A stretch of 64,000 nt of DNA from Gigaspora margarita (GCA_009809945.1 WTPW01000937.1:185274-249273), one strand, 5' to 3'. Shown: positions 1 to 11,933, numbered from the stretch's first letter. Numbers and translations are program-made. The notes: generated by a model from the sequence alone, not told the origin.

Positions 1-476
1 TCACTTTTGAACCAAAAGTTGGTTCAAAGAACCCGATTTGGTCACTTTTGAACCAAAAGTTGGTTCAAAGAATCCGATTTGGTCACTTTTATACCAAAGG
101 TTGGTTCAAAGAACCCGATTTGATCACTTTTGAACTACAAGTTGGTTCATTTGATCACTTTTGAACCAAAAGTTGGTTCAAAGAACCCGATTTGGTCACT
201 TTTGAACCAAAAGTTGGTTCAAAGAACCCGATTTGGTTAAAGTTGGCTCAAAGATCCCGATTTGGTCACTTTTGAACCAAAAGTTGGTTTAAAGAACCCA
301 ATTTGGCCTCTTTTGAACCAAAAGTAGGTTAAAGAACCCGATATGGTCACTTTTGAACCAAAAGCGGTTCAAAGAACCTGATTCGGGTGCTTTTGAACCG
401 TAAGCTGGTTCAAAGAACCTGATTCGGGTTACTTTTGAACCAAAAGTTGGTTTAAAGAACCCGATTCTTTGGTTCA
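1..476. repeat. 41-bp minisatellite, about 11 units
   Basis: Tandem units start at 1, 42 and 83 (41-bp spacing) and continue, with a few shortened units, to about 476. The core reads GGTCACTTTTGAACCAAAAG followed by TTGGTTCAAAGAACCCGATT. Each unit carries a short inverted repeat, TTTGAACC and GGTTCAAA separated by 7 bases, so a single strand could fold into a row of small hairpins. The same core occurs as single copies at about 563-570 plus 1402-1425 and at 6090-6117. The short open frame across the array is a by-product of the repeat, not a gene. Confidence 0.9.
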
Positions 477-480
477 TATC

Positions 481-1522
481 GTATATACACAGAAAATTGA
501 GAGAAGGTCACGTGACCCATACACTAGTCATGGGACCACAAAAGTGACCCCGATTCGGGTTACTTTTGAATAGAGTGTCTAGGATTATGCGATAATTTAA
601 GCCAAATTATGCATGCGCCAAATTACAAATTATGCAAATTATGCGAATTTTTTGCTTAAATTATGCTTATAATTATGCATTATATTACAAATTATGTAAA
701 ATATGCGCTTTGCTATTTATCTTTTATTATTATTTATCATCAATTTTTAGCCAATAAAATTTTACATTATATTATCGAATTTGAATAATATTACCTGTAT
801 TGTATAATAGTTTATACAGCTTGATAATTTTAAAGTAAAAAATATCCATAATTATTATAAAAATAAGCTATATTGGTTTATAACTGCTAATAACTATAGT
901 TGTTAATATTTTATATACCATATTATCTATAAATTATAAAAAAATAAGTATAATATTTAATTACTTTATACTAAACTAATTTTACACAAATTATTCATCT
1001 TACCTTTCTTTTTATCAAAATAAATTATCATGAAAAAATAAATCATTTGTGCTTATAAGAATTTATTGCTATATATATTAAAAAAAATTAATATGTATTT
1101 GCCAGTTGATATCTTTCTTTAGAATAAACATCTTTCAAGTTTTTGTACATACATACATATGAATGTAAGTACAATTTACTAAAATGTAATTATGAAGCTA
1201 TATATATTTATATATAACGATCATAATAGTTAAATGATTATGTTTGGTAGTTTAAATATATATAATTTAAGCAATTTCAACGGATTATGCAGTTATTATG
1301 TTAGATAACTCAAAATATGCAATTTGTGCAATGCATAATGCGTATGCGGTATAGGCCAAATTATGCGCATATTATGCAGCATCATAATCCTAGACACTCT
1401 ACTTTTGAACCAAAAGTTGGTTCAAATTATTATAAAAACCTAGTAATTTGATTGGTTTATAATGTAGATGCTGTCACGTGATCCAGGACGCCAAAATTGT
1501 TAAAGTCACTTGACCTCTACAC
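481..1522. repeat. ~230-bp dispersed unit, copy 1 (split by a MITE)
   Basis: Without the element at 571-1401, this stretch matches 6031-6250: GTCACGTGACC, then CACTAGTCATG, one copy of the minisatellite core, ATTATAAAAACCTA, a tract ending at CACGTGATCCAGGACG, and a CTCTACAC-like site at its end. It contains CACGTG palindromes at about 511 and 1477. It appears to be a low-copy tandem unit that served as a landing pad for transposons. Confidence 0.7.
571..1401. mobile_element. non-autonomous hAT element (831 bp)
   Basis: The ends are inverted repeats: TAGAGTGTCTAGGATTATG on the left and its reverse complement on the right. The flanking 8-bp duplication is CTTTTGAA (563-570 and 1402-1409), and removing the element restores a continuous copy of the minisatellite core ACTTTTGAACCAAAAG. 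An 8-bp duplication with TAGNG ends is the hAT signature. No coding capacity is visible. AATTATGC/ATTATGCG words are dense near both ends, as in the elements at 1998, 2325 and 49542. Confidence 0.88.
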
Positions 1523-1989
1523 CAGGGACACGGAAAAATTCATATATATATAGATATGAATAAAACGGAATATTTGGTACAAAACGGTATAAAATGGAAT
1601 TTTACAGCAACGAATTTTTGGGCAAAATTAAGAGTAGTATATATTTAATTTGGGCCAGGTAATATAATTAGGAACGTCAGCAAGTTTCGGAAAGTTCGGA
1701 AGATATCAAGAAATATGAAATATGGGCGAATTAGTCAGGAGGTTGCAGAGTTATAGAGAGTGAGATTTCCATCTGGAAAATGTGCACTTATAGAGAGATC
1801 TAATTATAACGCATGATAATAATTACTCTAAATGTAATATATTTTATTGTGAAGAAAAAAGGAGCACTTGCGGAGAATTGAATGTATAGATAAAATAGCG
1901 GTAAAATTTTATATCGCTATAAAAAGGATTTTTTTACTATATCGAAATGAATTTTTTACAAATCAAACCGGTATTTTTCCGTGTCCCTG
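1523..1989. mobile_element. non-autonomous hAT element (467 bp), stack member 1
   Basis: Inverted ends CAGGGACACGGAAAAAT and ATTTTTCCGTGTCCCTG, flanked by CTCTACAC at 1515-1522 and 1990-1997. CAGGG ends with an 8-bp duplication fit hAT. No open reading frame of note. The right duplication copy is also the left copy of the next element. Confidence 0.9.
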
Positions 1990-1997
1990 CTCTACAC

Positions 1998-2316
1998 TAG
2001 GGTGTCCAGAATTATGCGATGCGATAAGGTAAATTATGCGATGTGACTGGGGTCAATTATGCGATGGATGCGAATTATGCGTTTTTATATATAAATTTTC
2101 TCGATTATGCGATTTCAGTAACTCACGTGATCTTTCGGAAATGATTTAAGTTTATTCATTATCTTCGTCAAATCACTCATCTACCAATCACAATCCATAC
2201 ACGTGATCAAGATGCCCTTTTTGCCTAATTATGCCCTAATTATGCGAAGCATATGCGATGCGAAATAATGGTCAATTATGCGCATATTATGCGGTCGCAT
2301 AATCCTGGACACCCTA
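1998..2316. mobile_element. non-autonomous hAT element (319 bp), stack member 2
   Basis: Inverted ends TAGGGTGTCCAG followed by AATTATGCGA (left) or GATTATGCGA (right, reverse complement). Flanked by CTCTACAC at 1990-1997 and 2317-2324. The interior is rich in ATTATGCG words. Its ends are close relatives of those at 571-1401 and 49542-50245. Confidence 0.9.
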
Positions 2317-2324
2317 CTCTACAC

Positions 2325-5300
2325 TAGGGATCCGAATTTTCTGCTGCAACAGACCCCAAATTCTGCCTGCTTTGTGAATCGATTTATGCGAATTATGCGA
2401 TAAATTTGATAGAATTATGCTGTAAATTATGCGAATTTGGTAGAAATATGCGATTACACAGGTGGGTTATATTGTGAAAATTGTAACCTTATAATGCATA
2501 TTTTATGTAATTTTATTACTAAAGCACTAGCATTAATAAAGACCTCTATTGCTACATATTCGATCTTAGAAACTATACCGATACATCATATGTTCGAAAT
2601 TGCATAAAAATAAGTTAACAAAACTTGCCACAAACTTTTATAAGATTACAGTAAGTTTTTATGCCTAAGCACAAGTAGAAATATGCGAACACAAAATACA
2701 AGATAATAAACATCTAATTTATTAATACTATTTCAACAAATGCTAATCCGTTTCAAAAAAATAATAAGATATACAATAAAATAAAAAATTATATCAATAT
2801 ATATAATTTTTTTTAAAAAAAAAAACTAATTCGCTAAAATGTTATTAAACAAATATGTGAATGTACTTAGATTATAAAAGCAAAATATAGCTAGAAATAA
2901 TAATTTATAGGTAATAACGGTTTATACTCACAGAATATCATTGTATTTATTTTCCGTTTTTGAACTATTCTTCCATATTGTTATTGAAGTACATAAAATT
3001 TAATGCTGCAATGGATGCTTCAGAAAGTAAATGCCGCTTATCATCAAGAATGTTCTTATATGTGGAAAAGCTTCGTTCTACATCTACGCCTGATACAGGG
3101 AGCCAAATATAATCTAATGCGAGGTTCGATAAATTGGGCAAGCTTCGGGTTTTTTCTTTCCAATAAATATCTAAATCAAAATTTTCTGTATTAGAAAAAT
3201 CTTCATTTAATCCGCAGTAAATCCCCCACTCTTGAATAATTTGATTATTTGGTAATTTAAATTCAGGAATTTCTGAATATAAAGAAATATTATGACGACT
3301 TTGTTGAATATGAATAAACCGTGGATCAAAGCATTGAATTGCTTTAAATAAAGATAATGCAGGATGTTGATCGATATGTTTTTTGAATTTATTAAATGCC
3401 AATTGATATGCCTCACGGAACATTGTAATATATGATTCCATCTCAAAATTATTATCTTCAAATTTAGATTTCATTTCTTGACTAATAGGAGGTTCGAGAA
3501 TGCCTGATTGTAATGAAGCTTCAAGATGTGATAGCCTTTGTGTTACAAATGGCGCAACAGGTGTTTTTCTAATTTCAAAAAATTCAAGGTCCTCTACAAG
3601 ACTAAAATAAAATGCGGTTAGATTAATTTTTTATAAATAAAGCAGTAATACTAACCATTTAGCATTAAATGATATAAATATAGCTAAAACTTCAAAAATA
3701 AACATATTCGTATGGTTGTTAAAAACAGTCATTAATTCTTGAATTGCTTGACTTTCATTATTAATTTGCTCCTCCTTAATAAAAAATAGACGTAATTGGT
3801 TAAGGTTTTGATTAATCCAGAAAATAAATTTAAACCAACTATTCCATCGTGTTTTAACGGGTAAGGGAGGTAAAGTAATTTGATTATTATTATCTAATAA
3901 ATCTGGATTTGATTTTAAAAAACCAATCCAACGCCTTTTACGAGCTGGGCATTGAACAAATGATGTTTTGATATTTTTAGCAATATTAACTAAAAAATGA
4001 AAATTTTTATATTGAACCCATGTCTCTCCAACCAAATTTAAAATATGGGCTAAACAACGATTATGCCTTAATTGTGGAATTAATGGTGATATAATTTGAA
4101 AAGCTTTTATCATATATGCAGCATTATCGGTAATAAAAAAAACAAGATTTTCAAATAAAATATTATAAAATTGTAATGTTTTTATAACTAATTGGGCAAT
4201 TGATGTACTATCCACAGTATTAATAAACTCAGTTTTAACAAGTTTGGTTTGGTTATTAAAACAAAATAATATATTAGTAACTGCCCTGCTGCATGTATCT
4301 GTAGTTTCATCTACGATAACAGAAATTCGTTTATTTCTTAAAATATCGTGTAATTTTAAAACCTCCATTTCAAATACGTTTGGTAAATATTTAGCACGAA
4401 GTTGATCTGAACATGCAATAGCGCCACCTAAATAAAATTAAATTAATTTTAATATATAAATAAGTATGTATTAAATATAAATAATTTACCGTTTCTGCAA
4501 TACTCTAAAAAAAAATCTCTAAGCTTATCAACTTTATGCAAAGGAATATCAGCTTTAGTAAATGCATTAACTAAAGCAATATTAATAAGTTCTCGTTCAT
4601 TTGAATTTATCACAGCTGTATCAAGAGTTGTTTGGCGGGTTAATTTTAATTTTTCAGCTTTATTAACATTAGTTTTATGTTTTTCAGATTTTAAATGCGT
4701 GTCCAATGTCGATTTTTTTGTGTGATCCACGACATGTTGACAGAACGTACAAAATAGTTTCTGGCCATCTACATAAAAATTTTTTTTGTATTCCGCATTT
4801 TCAACTCTACGCTCATTAGGAGAAACCATGATTAAAATTTGCAAAAAAAAAAGAATAAAAAGACATTCTTTTATAATATTATTATGAATAAGAAATTTGA
4901 TCTTTATTATATTAGTTCATACGGTTTTACTTAACATTAAATTTATATTACATAATTTTTGTTTTATTCTATTTTATTCTATTTTTTTTATTGCGAAACT
5001 AAAGCATCTAACTCTAATCTCAGATTTCATAATTTACCTTTTTTATCTACTTTACAACATGATTAACAAAAAAATTCACGAGCTTTTACCTGACAATGTA
5101 TTATATAAATTTTTTTTTCTCTTCGATTATTCATTTCTCGTAATAAGATATCTAGATTTTTACATATTTATTCTTTCAGCTAGATTTATGAAAAGATAGC
5201 AATGCAGGAATATGCTAGAAATGATCCTGTTAGATTGCGCAGACCAAAATACCAACCAAAACCAGTATTAATTTGTCAACCGGGCACTGATCTCACATGA

Positions 5301-6022
5301 AAAAGCACATGCATTCAGATAAGCAGTTACGATTTAATTAGCTTTTCATTCTAGAACTAATTAGATAATTACTAATTAAAAGCTCTATTTGTTAAATATA
5401 AGAATAGCTAATACGGGCAAGAATATGTAGCACTGCACCAAATACAAATGAAATTCACGCACAAACTCTTTAATTCGTGCTGAATCCTATAATTTTTAAA
5501 GCTTCATATCAGGTTTATGCAACCTGGCTTGATGCCATACAGCATGAATTCAGCTGATGATGGTAATATGCAATGCGATGATAATNGTTATTTCTGGGAA
5601 CATGTCCCGTCTCAGTTTATCAATTAGTTTATCAATTAATTGCACTGATATACGCTGTTCATTCTCAATAAAAAATCAGATGAAGTTTAATACCTGACAC
5701 TATTAGCCAGATGCATGCAATTAACAATGTATTTTATGTGAACGATGCTTTTTGAGTTAATTATACGTACATACAATCTTAAACTTGATGCAAGTTTCAT
5801 TCTAACCTGATTATAACAAGTTTAATTAGCTCATAATTCAGGTTTTACACTTGCCNCTTCTTCTGTTATATTAGTATTAAAACCATACTATTTTATGNGC
5901 AGATTATGCTCTATTAATTATGTAAAAATAGTACTAATATGCGAATATGCTTTCGCATATGCTATTGCGATAAAATTAAATTTATGCGCATATTATGCTA
6001 TCGCAGATCCGCGGTATCCCTA
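2325..6022 (-). mobile_element. complete autonomous hAT transposon (3698 bp), stack member 3
   Basis: Left end TAGGGATCCG and right end (reverse complement) TAGGGATACCGCGGATC, flanked by CTCTACAC at 2317-2324 and 6023-6030. Subterminal zones at both ends hold many AATTATGCG/ATTATGC words (2385-2460 and about 5885-6000). The transposase gene lies on the minus strand at 2965-4829. The stretch from 4830 to 5880 is AT-rich with no gene I recognise; it includes three undetermined bases (about 5585, 5857 and 5898). Everything needed for mobility by family standards seems present, though activity cannot be judged from sequence. Confidence 0.88.
2965..4829 (-). CDS. hAT-family transposase, three exons, 582 aa
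   Basis: Cuts the element's ends and joins them to an 8-bp target. Exons 4829-4490, 4427-3656 and 3601-2965 join in frame through GT-AG introns of 62 and 54 bp: GTAAAT donor for intron 1, GTTAGT for intron 2. The ATG at 4829 (MVSPNERR) is the first true Met; the frame runs upstream only through a TTG. A BED-type zinc finger is at residues 27-51 (Cys27-x2-Cys30, His45-x5-His51). The DUF659/RNase H-like core shows VIVDETTD (first Asp) and FFITDNAA (second Asp). The C-terminal dimerisation domain has LPVSGVDVERSFS with the catalytic Glu. Length is close to other fungal hAT transposases. No stop or frameshift interrupts the spliced model. Splice sites are inferred by reading frame and consensus. 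Confidence 0.9.
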
Positions 6023-6250
6023 CTCTACACTAATCATGTCACATGACCCCTGCACTAGTCACAGGACCGCAAAAGTGAACCCGATTCAGGTCACTTTTGA
6101 ACCAAAAGTTGGTTCAGCTTATTATAAAAACTTAATAATTTGATTGGGTTATGACGTAGATTTGGTCACGTGATCTAGGACGTTGTGTAACGCAAGAGTG
6201 ATAAAAAGTGTAAAAGTCACATGATCTCCACACTAGGCACGTGACCACAA
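6023..6250. repeat. ~230-bp dispersed unit, copy 2 (uninterrupted)
   Basis: Starts with the last CTCTACAC copy and reads TAATCATGTCACATGACC, then GCACTAGTCACAGGACC, one minisatellite core (6090-6117), ATTATAAAAACTTAATAATT, CACGTGATCTAGGACG and TCACATGATCTCCACAC. It matches copy 1 and provides the reference for the empty target site of the stacked hAT insertions. Confidence 0.7.
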
Positions 6251-6461
6251 GTAATATTTATGTATATATGTAGCCAATAGAATTGGTTATTACACAAGTA
6301 TAATATAAACTATTATACAAAAAAAGGCCCCTATTTTATTTTGATCTGGATTTCATTATGATCTGCCACATTAAACAATAGGTTATATTATCAACAGTTA
6401 TTTAACTTAATATGCGGAGGTTTAGGATAATGATAGTCAGATCCAATGTACAGGACAGACT

Positions 6462-6808
6462 ATGGATACCTGCACAGCTATGAGAGCTGAGCTTAAAACA
6501 GTGAGCAACCTTGTAAAAGACACAAACAGCTCCTCAGATAACATTACATCATCTCCCTCTGAGAAAACTTGCTATAATCTATTCTTACAAAAATACAATC
6601 TTTCTCTACTCTCAAATCAACAAACTCTTAAATCCTTTATTAAACATTTGCTTAAACAATCTTATACCCTTACAAAATATCTATAAATATAATTATATTA
6701 GAAACTCATATATATCTTAGTACTAAAGATAAACCTTTTCCAAATCATAATCTACTACTACCTAATCAATTTCCTATCTACTATGACTTATCTATTAAAT
6801 CTTCATAT
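6462..6808 (+). pseudogene. LINE N-terminal ORF remnant
   Basis: An open frame from 6462 to 6686 (MDTCTAMRAELKTV...) is followed, after a stop and frame change, by residues that continue to SIKSSY at 6808. The same reading resumes after the foldback element as NNYSENNFSS at about 7733. That continuity is what places this stretch in the LINE. No domain is recognised in it. Confidence 0.55.
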
Positions 6809-7732
6809 GGGGTGTTCCCTTTTAAAAGGGCCCATTTTTACATATATTTTATTTTGAGATAATTGAGTTTAATCGTTTGTTTTGATTTTCAGACTGATCC
6901 GGGAATAATCAAATTTCACAATTTTAATTGGTTAAATGTAACAGGTGACTATCAGATAATCTCGTGATGTGCTTGGCCTTGGACAACTTCATGTAATATT
7001 TCTTTTACATTATTTCTATTTTTTATTATGCAAATCGACTTTCATTTATAATTGAAAAATGTCAATCATGTCAAAATTTATATAAGGGAGAAAGGGGTAT
7101 TCTGACGAAGTTAAAATGTTTCGTTCGTATCCTGTGATACGTTGACTCAAATCAAACAATTTTAGTATCTTCTGATTCATCTCATCAAGCTAAGTCTAAC
7201 GAAACTAAAATTGTTTGATTCTGATCACTGAATCACCAATTATCTTAATTTAATTATTTTTTAAAAAAAATAAGAAAATTTTGGCCTTGGGGGTATTGTG
7301 ACGAATTGGGAATATCTTGTGATCCTGTGATCAGAACCGGATGAAATTTATATCATTCAATTCCTCTCAACGAGAGGAATCTAATGATACAAATTTCATC
7401 CACTTTTGATTGGTATTCAGAGATTCCTGTTTCGTTATAATACCTTTAGTTATTGCATTCTATATAAAAGAGGTATTGTGACGAATTGGTATATTTTCCC
7501 CGGTATTTAGTAACCAGGCGATCAGAACCAGCTGAAATTTATACTATTCGATTTCTCTCACTCAGGGGAATCGAATGGTGTAAATTTCATCCAGATCTGA
7601 TAATAGGATCACAAGATATCCCAATTCGTCACAATACCCCTTTTCGTCAGAATACCCCTTTCTCTCTTAAATATAATGAAAACTCATTTTTCAAAAAAAT
7701 GTAAAATGGGCCCTTTTAAAAGGGAACACCCC
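6809..7732. mobile_element. foldback element made of serial hairpins (924 bp)
   Basis: Terminal inverted repeats begin GGGGTGTTCCCTTTTAAAAG at 6809 and end with the complementary sequence at 7732 (arms about 33 bp). ATAT (or TA) is duplicated at the junctions. The interior is a chain of further inverted repeats: CAAACAATTTTAGT/ACTAAAATTGTTTG (about 7158-7219), a 60-bp palindrome around 7340-7400 and a diverged sister palindrome around 7530-7592. GACGAATTGG near 7299 and 7479 pairs with CCAATTCGTC near 7620. It inserted into the LINE. No coding content. The superfamily is not certain. Confidence 0.78.
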
Positions 7733-7802
7733 ATATAACAACTACTCTGAAAATAATTTTTCTTCTTTTGTAGCAACTTCCTAATTAGATAATTCTATAT
7801 CT

Positions 7803-8495
7803 TTGCTATCAACTCTTAATCTTAATATTGTTATACACAATGTTCAAGGTTATAATACTTCTCTTAAAAAGCAACTCTGGGAAGAATTTTGCATCTCGAA
7901 CAATATTCAAATTTGTAGCATAACTGAAACCAAACTTGCTGAATCTAAATCTAAAAAGTTCTTTAACAACAAGCAATTTACATATTTTTGGTCTTGTCTA
8001 AACAATTCTGCTAAAGGCACTAGTATTATAGTTAATAACTCTATAAAATCTCATATTTACAATGTAATTACACATCCTGAAGGAGCAGTTGCAATTGATC
8101 TGTTCTTTAAACATAATTTTAAATTCCAAATTATTTCTGTATACCTTTCTTCAACCAACCAACAACTACAAAACCAATCTCAAAAAGCTATATATCATGG
8201 ATACAAAATGCACTTTATTAGATTTATACTCTTAGACAACTTTAATACATCTTCTTCTCTAACTAATAACTCTATTGCCAAAACTAAACTTTTTTCTTAC
8301 TTATATTACAATAGCATGTATGATCTAGCTGATCATACTAATAATGCCCAACATACCTGGCAGCATAATGATTTAAGCATCTGTATTGATTACATATGGG
8401 CAAATGATACAATAATACCATATCTTATAGACTTTTTACTTCAATCACCCTTATCTACTACTCATAGTGACCATCTTATTCTTGTTTCTAAATAG
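7803..8495 (+). pseudogene. LINE endonuclease (EEP/APE-type) domain remnant
   Basis: The reading shows the usual order of an APE-like LINE endonuclease: NIVIHNVQGYN at the start (N of the active site), ICSITETKLAE (the catalytic Glu), GTSIIVNN, a region around LLDNFNTSSS where the DxN motif is expected, SICIDYIWAND, and the C-terminal THSDHLILVS (SDH). It nicks target DNA to prime reverse transcription. The frame starts at a non-ATG codon, since it is an internal fragment. About 230 residues remain, close to the whole domain. Confidence 0.8.
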
Positions 8496-8707
8496 ATATT
8501 TCCATTTGCATTATCCTCAAAACTTCATCACAAAACATGCTACAAATGAAGAATTTTTTTAGTACAAACTTATGGATCAAGCAAAATAGGAAGAATTTTC
8601 TTTTCAATATCAATATAATATCATTCTTATAATAAGGCAGTGCTGGGGGATAACGGTGCCAAATAATTCTTTTTTTATAATGATGGTGCCGATTATTATA
8701 TTGGTAA

Positions 8708-8871
8708 GGGGCATGCCATTTATTACGTAATTTTTACCATAGATACATGGTCAGAGGTAGTGATCACGTCTATATATTATATTAACCAATCTGAATAAAA
8801 TAAAGTGATCACCATACATGGATAAGGGTAGCTACTAAGTAAAAAATATTATGTAATAAATGGCATGGCCC
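8708..8871. mobile_element. PIF/Harbinger-like MITE (164 bp)
   Basis: Imperfect inverted repeats GGGGCATGCCATTTATTACG (left) and GTAATAAATGGCATGGCCC (right), with TAA at 8705-8707 and 8872-8874. A TAA/TTA duplication with GGG...CCC ends fits PIF/Harbinger. Inner arms also pair around GTGATCAC (8760s and 8810s), so the whole element can fold. Confidence 0.72.
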
Positions 8872-8874
8872 TAA

Positions 8875-9952
8875 TAGGGTTGCATTTTTGCTCTGCGATG
8901 CACTTACATAATATTCGTGCATATGTGTGCATATTGTATATATTGTACATTTGTATGTACTGTATTCTATTTTTTTCTTACGAAGTTTATTTTAAAATAA
9001 GGTATTAAATACTTGCAATCATGATTAACATAAAAGTAAGATTCTACAGCAGTAAAAATGTGAATTTTTGAACATAAACATCATGATATGCAACTATATT
9101 TATCTATTGTATAAGAGTTGTTTAACTAAACATTGCTTTAACAGGTTTTTGTCTCAATTAAAGTGCAGACGATCACTATCTTTTTTATTAGTCTATCAGA
9201 ATTGTACTTACTAAATATATGATTGGTTAAAGCCAGGTCTGTTTATATATTAATCTACACATTGCATAAGTTCCATTCTTGATATCTATATAGCCTGCTA
9301 TCCTTAACTGCATCAAAAAAACTAACCCTAACAAACCTGGCTTTAATGGTCCCCCTAATTAAGAACACATTACATGATACTGTAGATAGATATAAATAGC
9401 AATTTAGGAAAATTCAAATATTGATTGATAATATCTAAATGATTTCATTCTGATTACTTATTCGATATAATTGATCGATTGGATGCTGTGGCAGTGTTAT
9501 TGTAATATGTGCATATATAGATCAAAATGTTAAAACTAAAATATTAATAAGCAAGTTATAATCAAGAATGTCATCACAATACAAACCATTATCAATTGTT
9601 TTAATCATTACCAAATCAACCTTAATCACATGCAGTATGGTAACAAATTATTTGCAGTAAAAGTGAATCAACCAAATTCTAAGTATCTATGACGTCAATT
9701 TTGTATTTTTTTAATTATGCTTAATATCAAGTATCGATGTATGTGCGTACGTATGATAAATGTTTTTTTGTAGAAAAAAAGTTTGCACATATGACAATGC
9801 ACAAAGTACTGTTCATAGGTATAGTCGCAAGTGCAATAACAAGCGATAATAAAAACATTAAGAAAATCTATAATTCAATAATGATGGTACAAATTAGCTT
9901 ATAAATAACAGAGTGGGATTTTGATTTGTGAATTTGATCAAATGTTCATAAA
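8875..9952. other. AT-rich stretch without a recognisable gene
   Basis: I see no coding frame, RNA gene or clear repeat. Short runs of CCTAAC and CCCTAA-like text near 9330 are isolated and do not form a telomere repeat. Confidence 0.5.
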
Positions 9953-9960
9953 CATTATGG

Positions 9961-10239
9961 CAGTGTTGTACGTTTTGGCTGTCCACAGCCTTTTTTGGCT
10001 TGTCCATGTCCAAAATTGTCCAAATATCCAAGATTGTCGAAAGCTTGTCCAGGCTTTAATAATTAATAAATCTATCTAAAAACTATATAACTATATATTT
10101 TTTAGGTGCTAAACACATTCTAGTTAAAATTAAAATAGATTGTCTTAATAAAATTTTAAGTAATTTTACTTTATTTAATTGTCCAAAATTGTCCAAAATT
10201 GTCCAAATCATTGTCCAAAACTGACCCATGACAACACTG
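9961..10239. mobile_element. hAT MITE, CAGTGTTGT family (279 bp)
   Basis: Ends CAGTGTTGT and ACAACACTG with CATTATGG duplicated at 9953-9960 and 10240-10247. Both subterminal zones repeat ATTGTCCAAA/TGTCCA words (10010-10035 and 10178-10220). The element at 63447-63590 has the same ends and the same word pattern. Confidence 0.88.
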
Positions 10240-11821
10240 CATTATGGTATAATGCAATGAAATGTGAAATTCTATATTACATAGTCTATACTGATGATTT
10301 CAAGAGAATTTATGCATAATTAACTGTAATCATTTATTCATTAAATAATTATCAGGGTGAGTACAAAAATTAATTTTTTTACTATTAATGATTGTGTTTA
10401 AGGAGAATGTATAATTAACAGTAATTATTTAATCATTCAAAAATTATTGGGGTAAGCATGAAGTTTAATTCTGCTTGCTTTAACACTGTGCTTCAAGACA
10501 ATCTATGATTAACTAAAATCATTTAATCATTTAATATATTACTAGAATGAGAATAAAGATTAATTCTGTTTCTTAAAAGATTGCATTTCAAGAGAATGTA
10601 TGATAACTGCAATTATTTAATCATTCAATAAACTACATGAGCATGAAGTTTAATTCTGTTTATTTTAATAATTGTGTTTTAAGAGAATGTACATATGATT
10701 AACTATAATTATTTGATTGTTAATAAATCATCAGGTTTAGTATAAAGATTATTGTGGTATTTAATTGTTTAATGATTGTATTTCATATTGATATTTGTGT
10801 AAATGATCTATAAATTATGATAATCATTCAATAAATCGTCAGGGTGAGTATGAAGTTTAATTTTGTTTACTTTACTAATAAATTTCAAGAGAATGTATAT
10901 GTAATTAGCTGTAATCATTTCATTCAATAAATTACTAGGATGAGTATGAAAATTAATTTTGTTCACTTTAACAATTATGTTTAAGGAGTATGTATAATTA
11001 ACCTTAATTATTTAATTATTCAAAAATTACTAGAGTGAGCATGAAATTTAATTCTGCTTGCTTTAATGACTGTTTCAAGACAATCTATAATTAACTGTAA
11101 TCATTTAATTATCAATAATTTACTAGGGTGAGAATAAAGTTTAATTATGTTTACTTTAAAGATTTTTGTTTCAAGAGAATGTATAATTAACCGTAATATA
11201 TAATTGATAATGAGTATGAAGTTTAATTCTGTTCACTTTAATTATTGTATTTCAAGAGAATGTACATATGATTAACCATAATTATTTAATTGTTTAATAA
11301 ATTATCGGGGTGAGTATAAAGTTAAATTATTGTAGCATTAATTGCTTGAATGATTGCTTTTCATATCAATATTTGTGTAATTGATCTATAAATTATGATA
11401 ATCATTCAATAAATCACTAGGGTGAGTATAAACTTAATTCTGTTCAATAAATTACTAGGGTAAGTTATAATTCTGTTCACTTAACTAATGTTTTTCAAGA
11501 GAATGTATATAATTAACTATAATTATTTATTTATTCAAAATTACAGTCCATACTATATAAAAAATTTTGGGTTTTAACTATTAATGTGAAAATAGTTCTT
11601 ATAACATAAATGCATCTATATGCATAAAAACATCTCTGATGGATGGCATGCAATTATACAGTATCGAATATACTAGGGTGAATATGAATATTAATTTTGT
11701 TTACTTTAATAATTGTGTTTAAGAAAACTGTATGATCAACCATAATCATTTAAATTGTTCAAAATTACTAAAGTAAGTATGAAGTTTAATTTTGCTAGCT
11801 TTAATGACTGTGTTTCAAGAC

Positions 11822-11933
11822 TAGAGATTGTACCCGTTGGAAAAACCTCTACCTGGTTACTATTAAATTACCCGGATATCCAGATAAATTACTATGTCAC
11901 ATGATTGCAAGTTCTACCCAGGTACAATCACTA
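11822..11933. mobile_element. hAT MITE (112 bp)
   Basis: Ends TAGAGATTGTACC and GGTACAATCACTA (one mismatch), with TTCAAGAC duplicated at 11814-11821 and 11934-11941. The target is the GTTTCAAGAGAATG part of a satellite unit, so the insertion is younger than that unit. Confidence 0.85.

Noticed and set aside
289-477. 62-codon frame on the minus strand of the minisatellite
   Set aside because: Its repeated peptide (FFKPTFGSK, FFEPAYGSK) is just the 41-bp repeat translated; no start context or domain.
4897-5199. 100-codon plus-strand frame inside the hAT element
   Set aside because: Composition is what AT-rich DNA gives by chance (Ile, Phe, Leu, Tyr), with no motif; it lies upstream of the transposase on the other strand.
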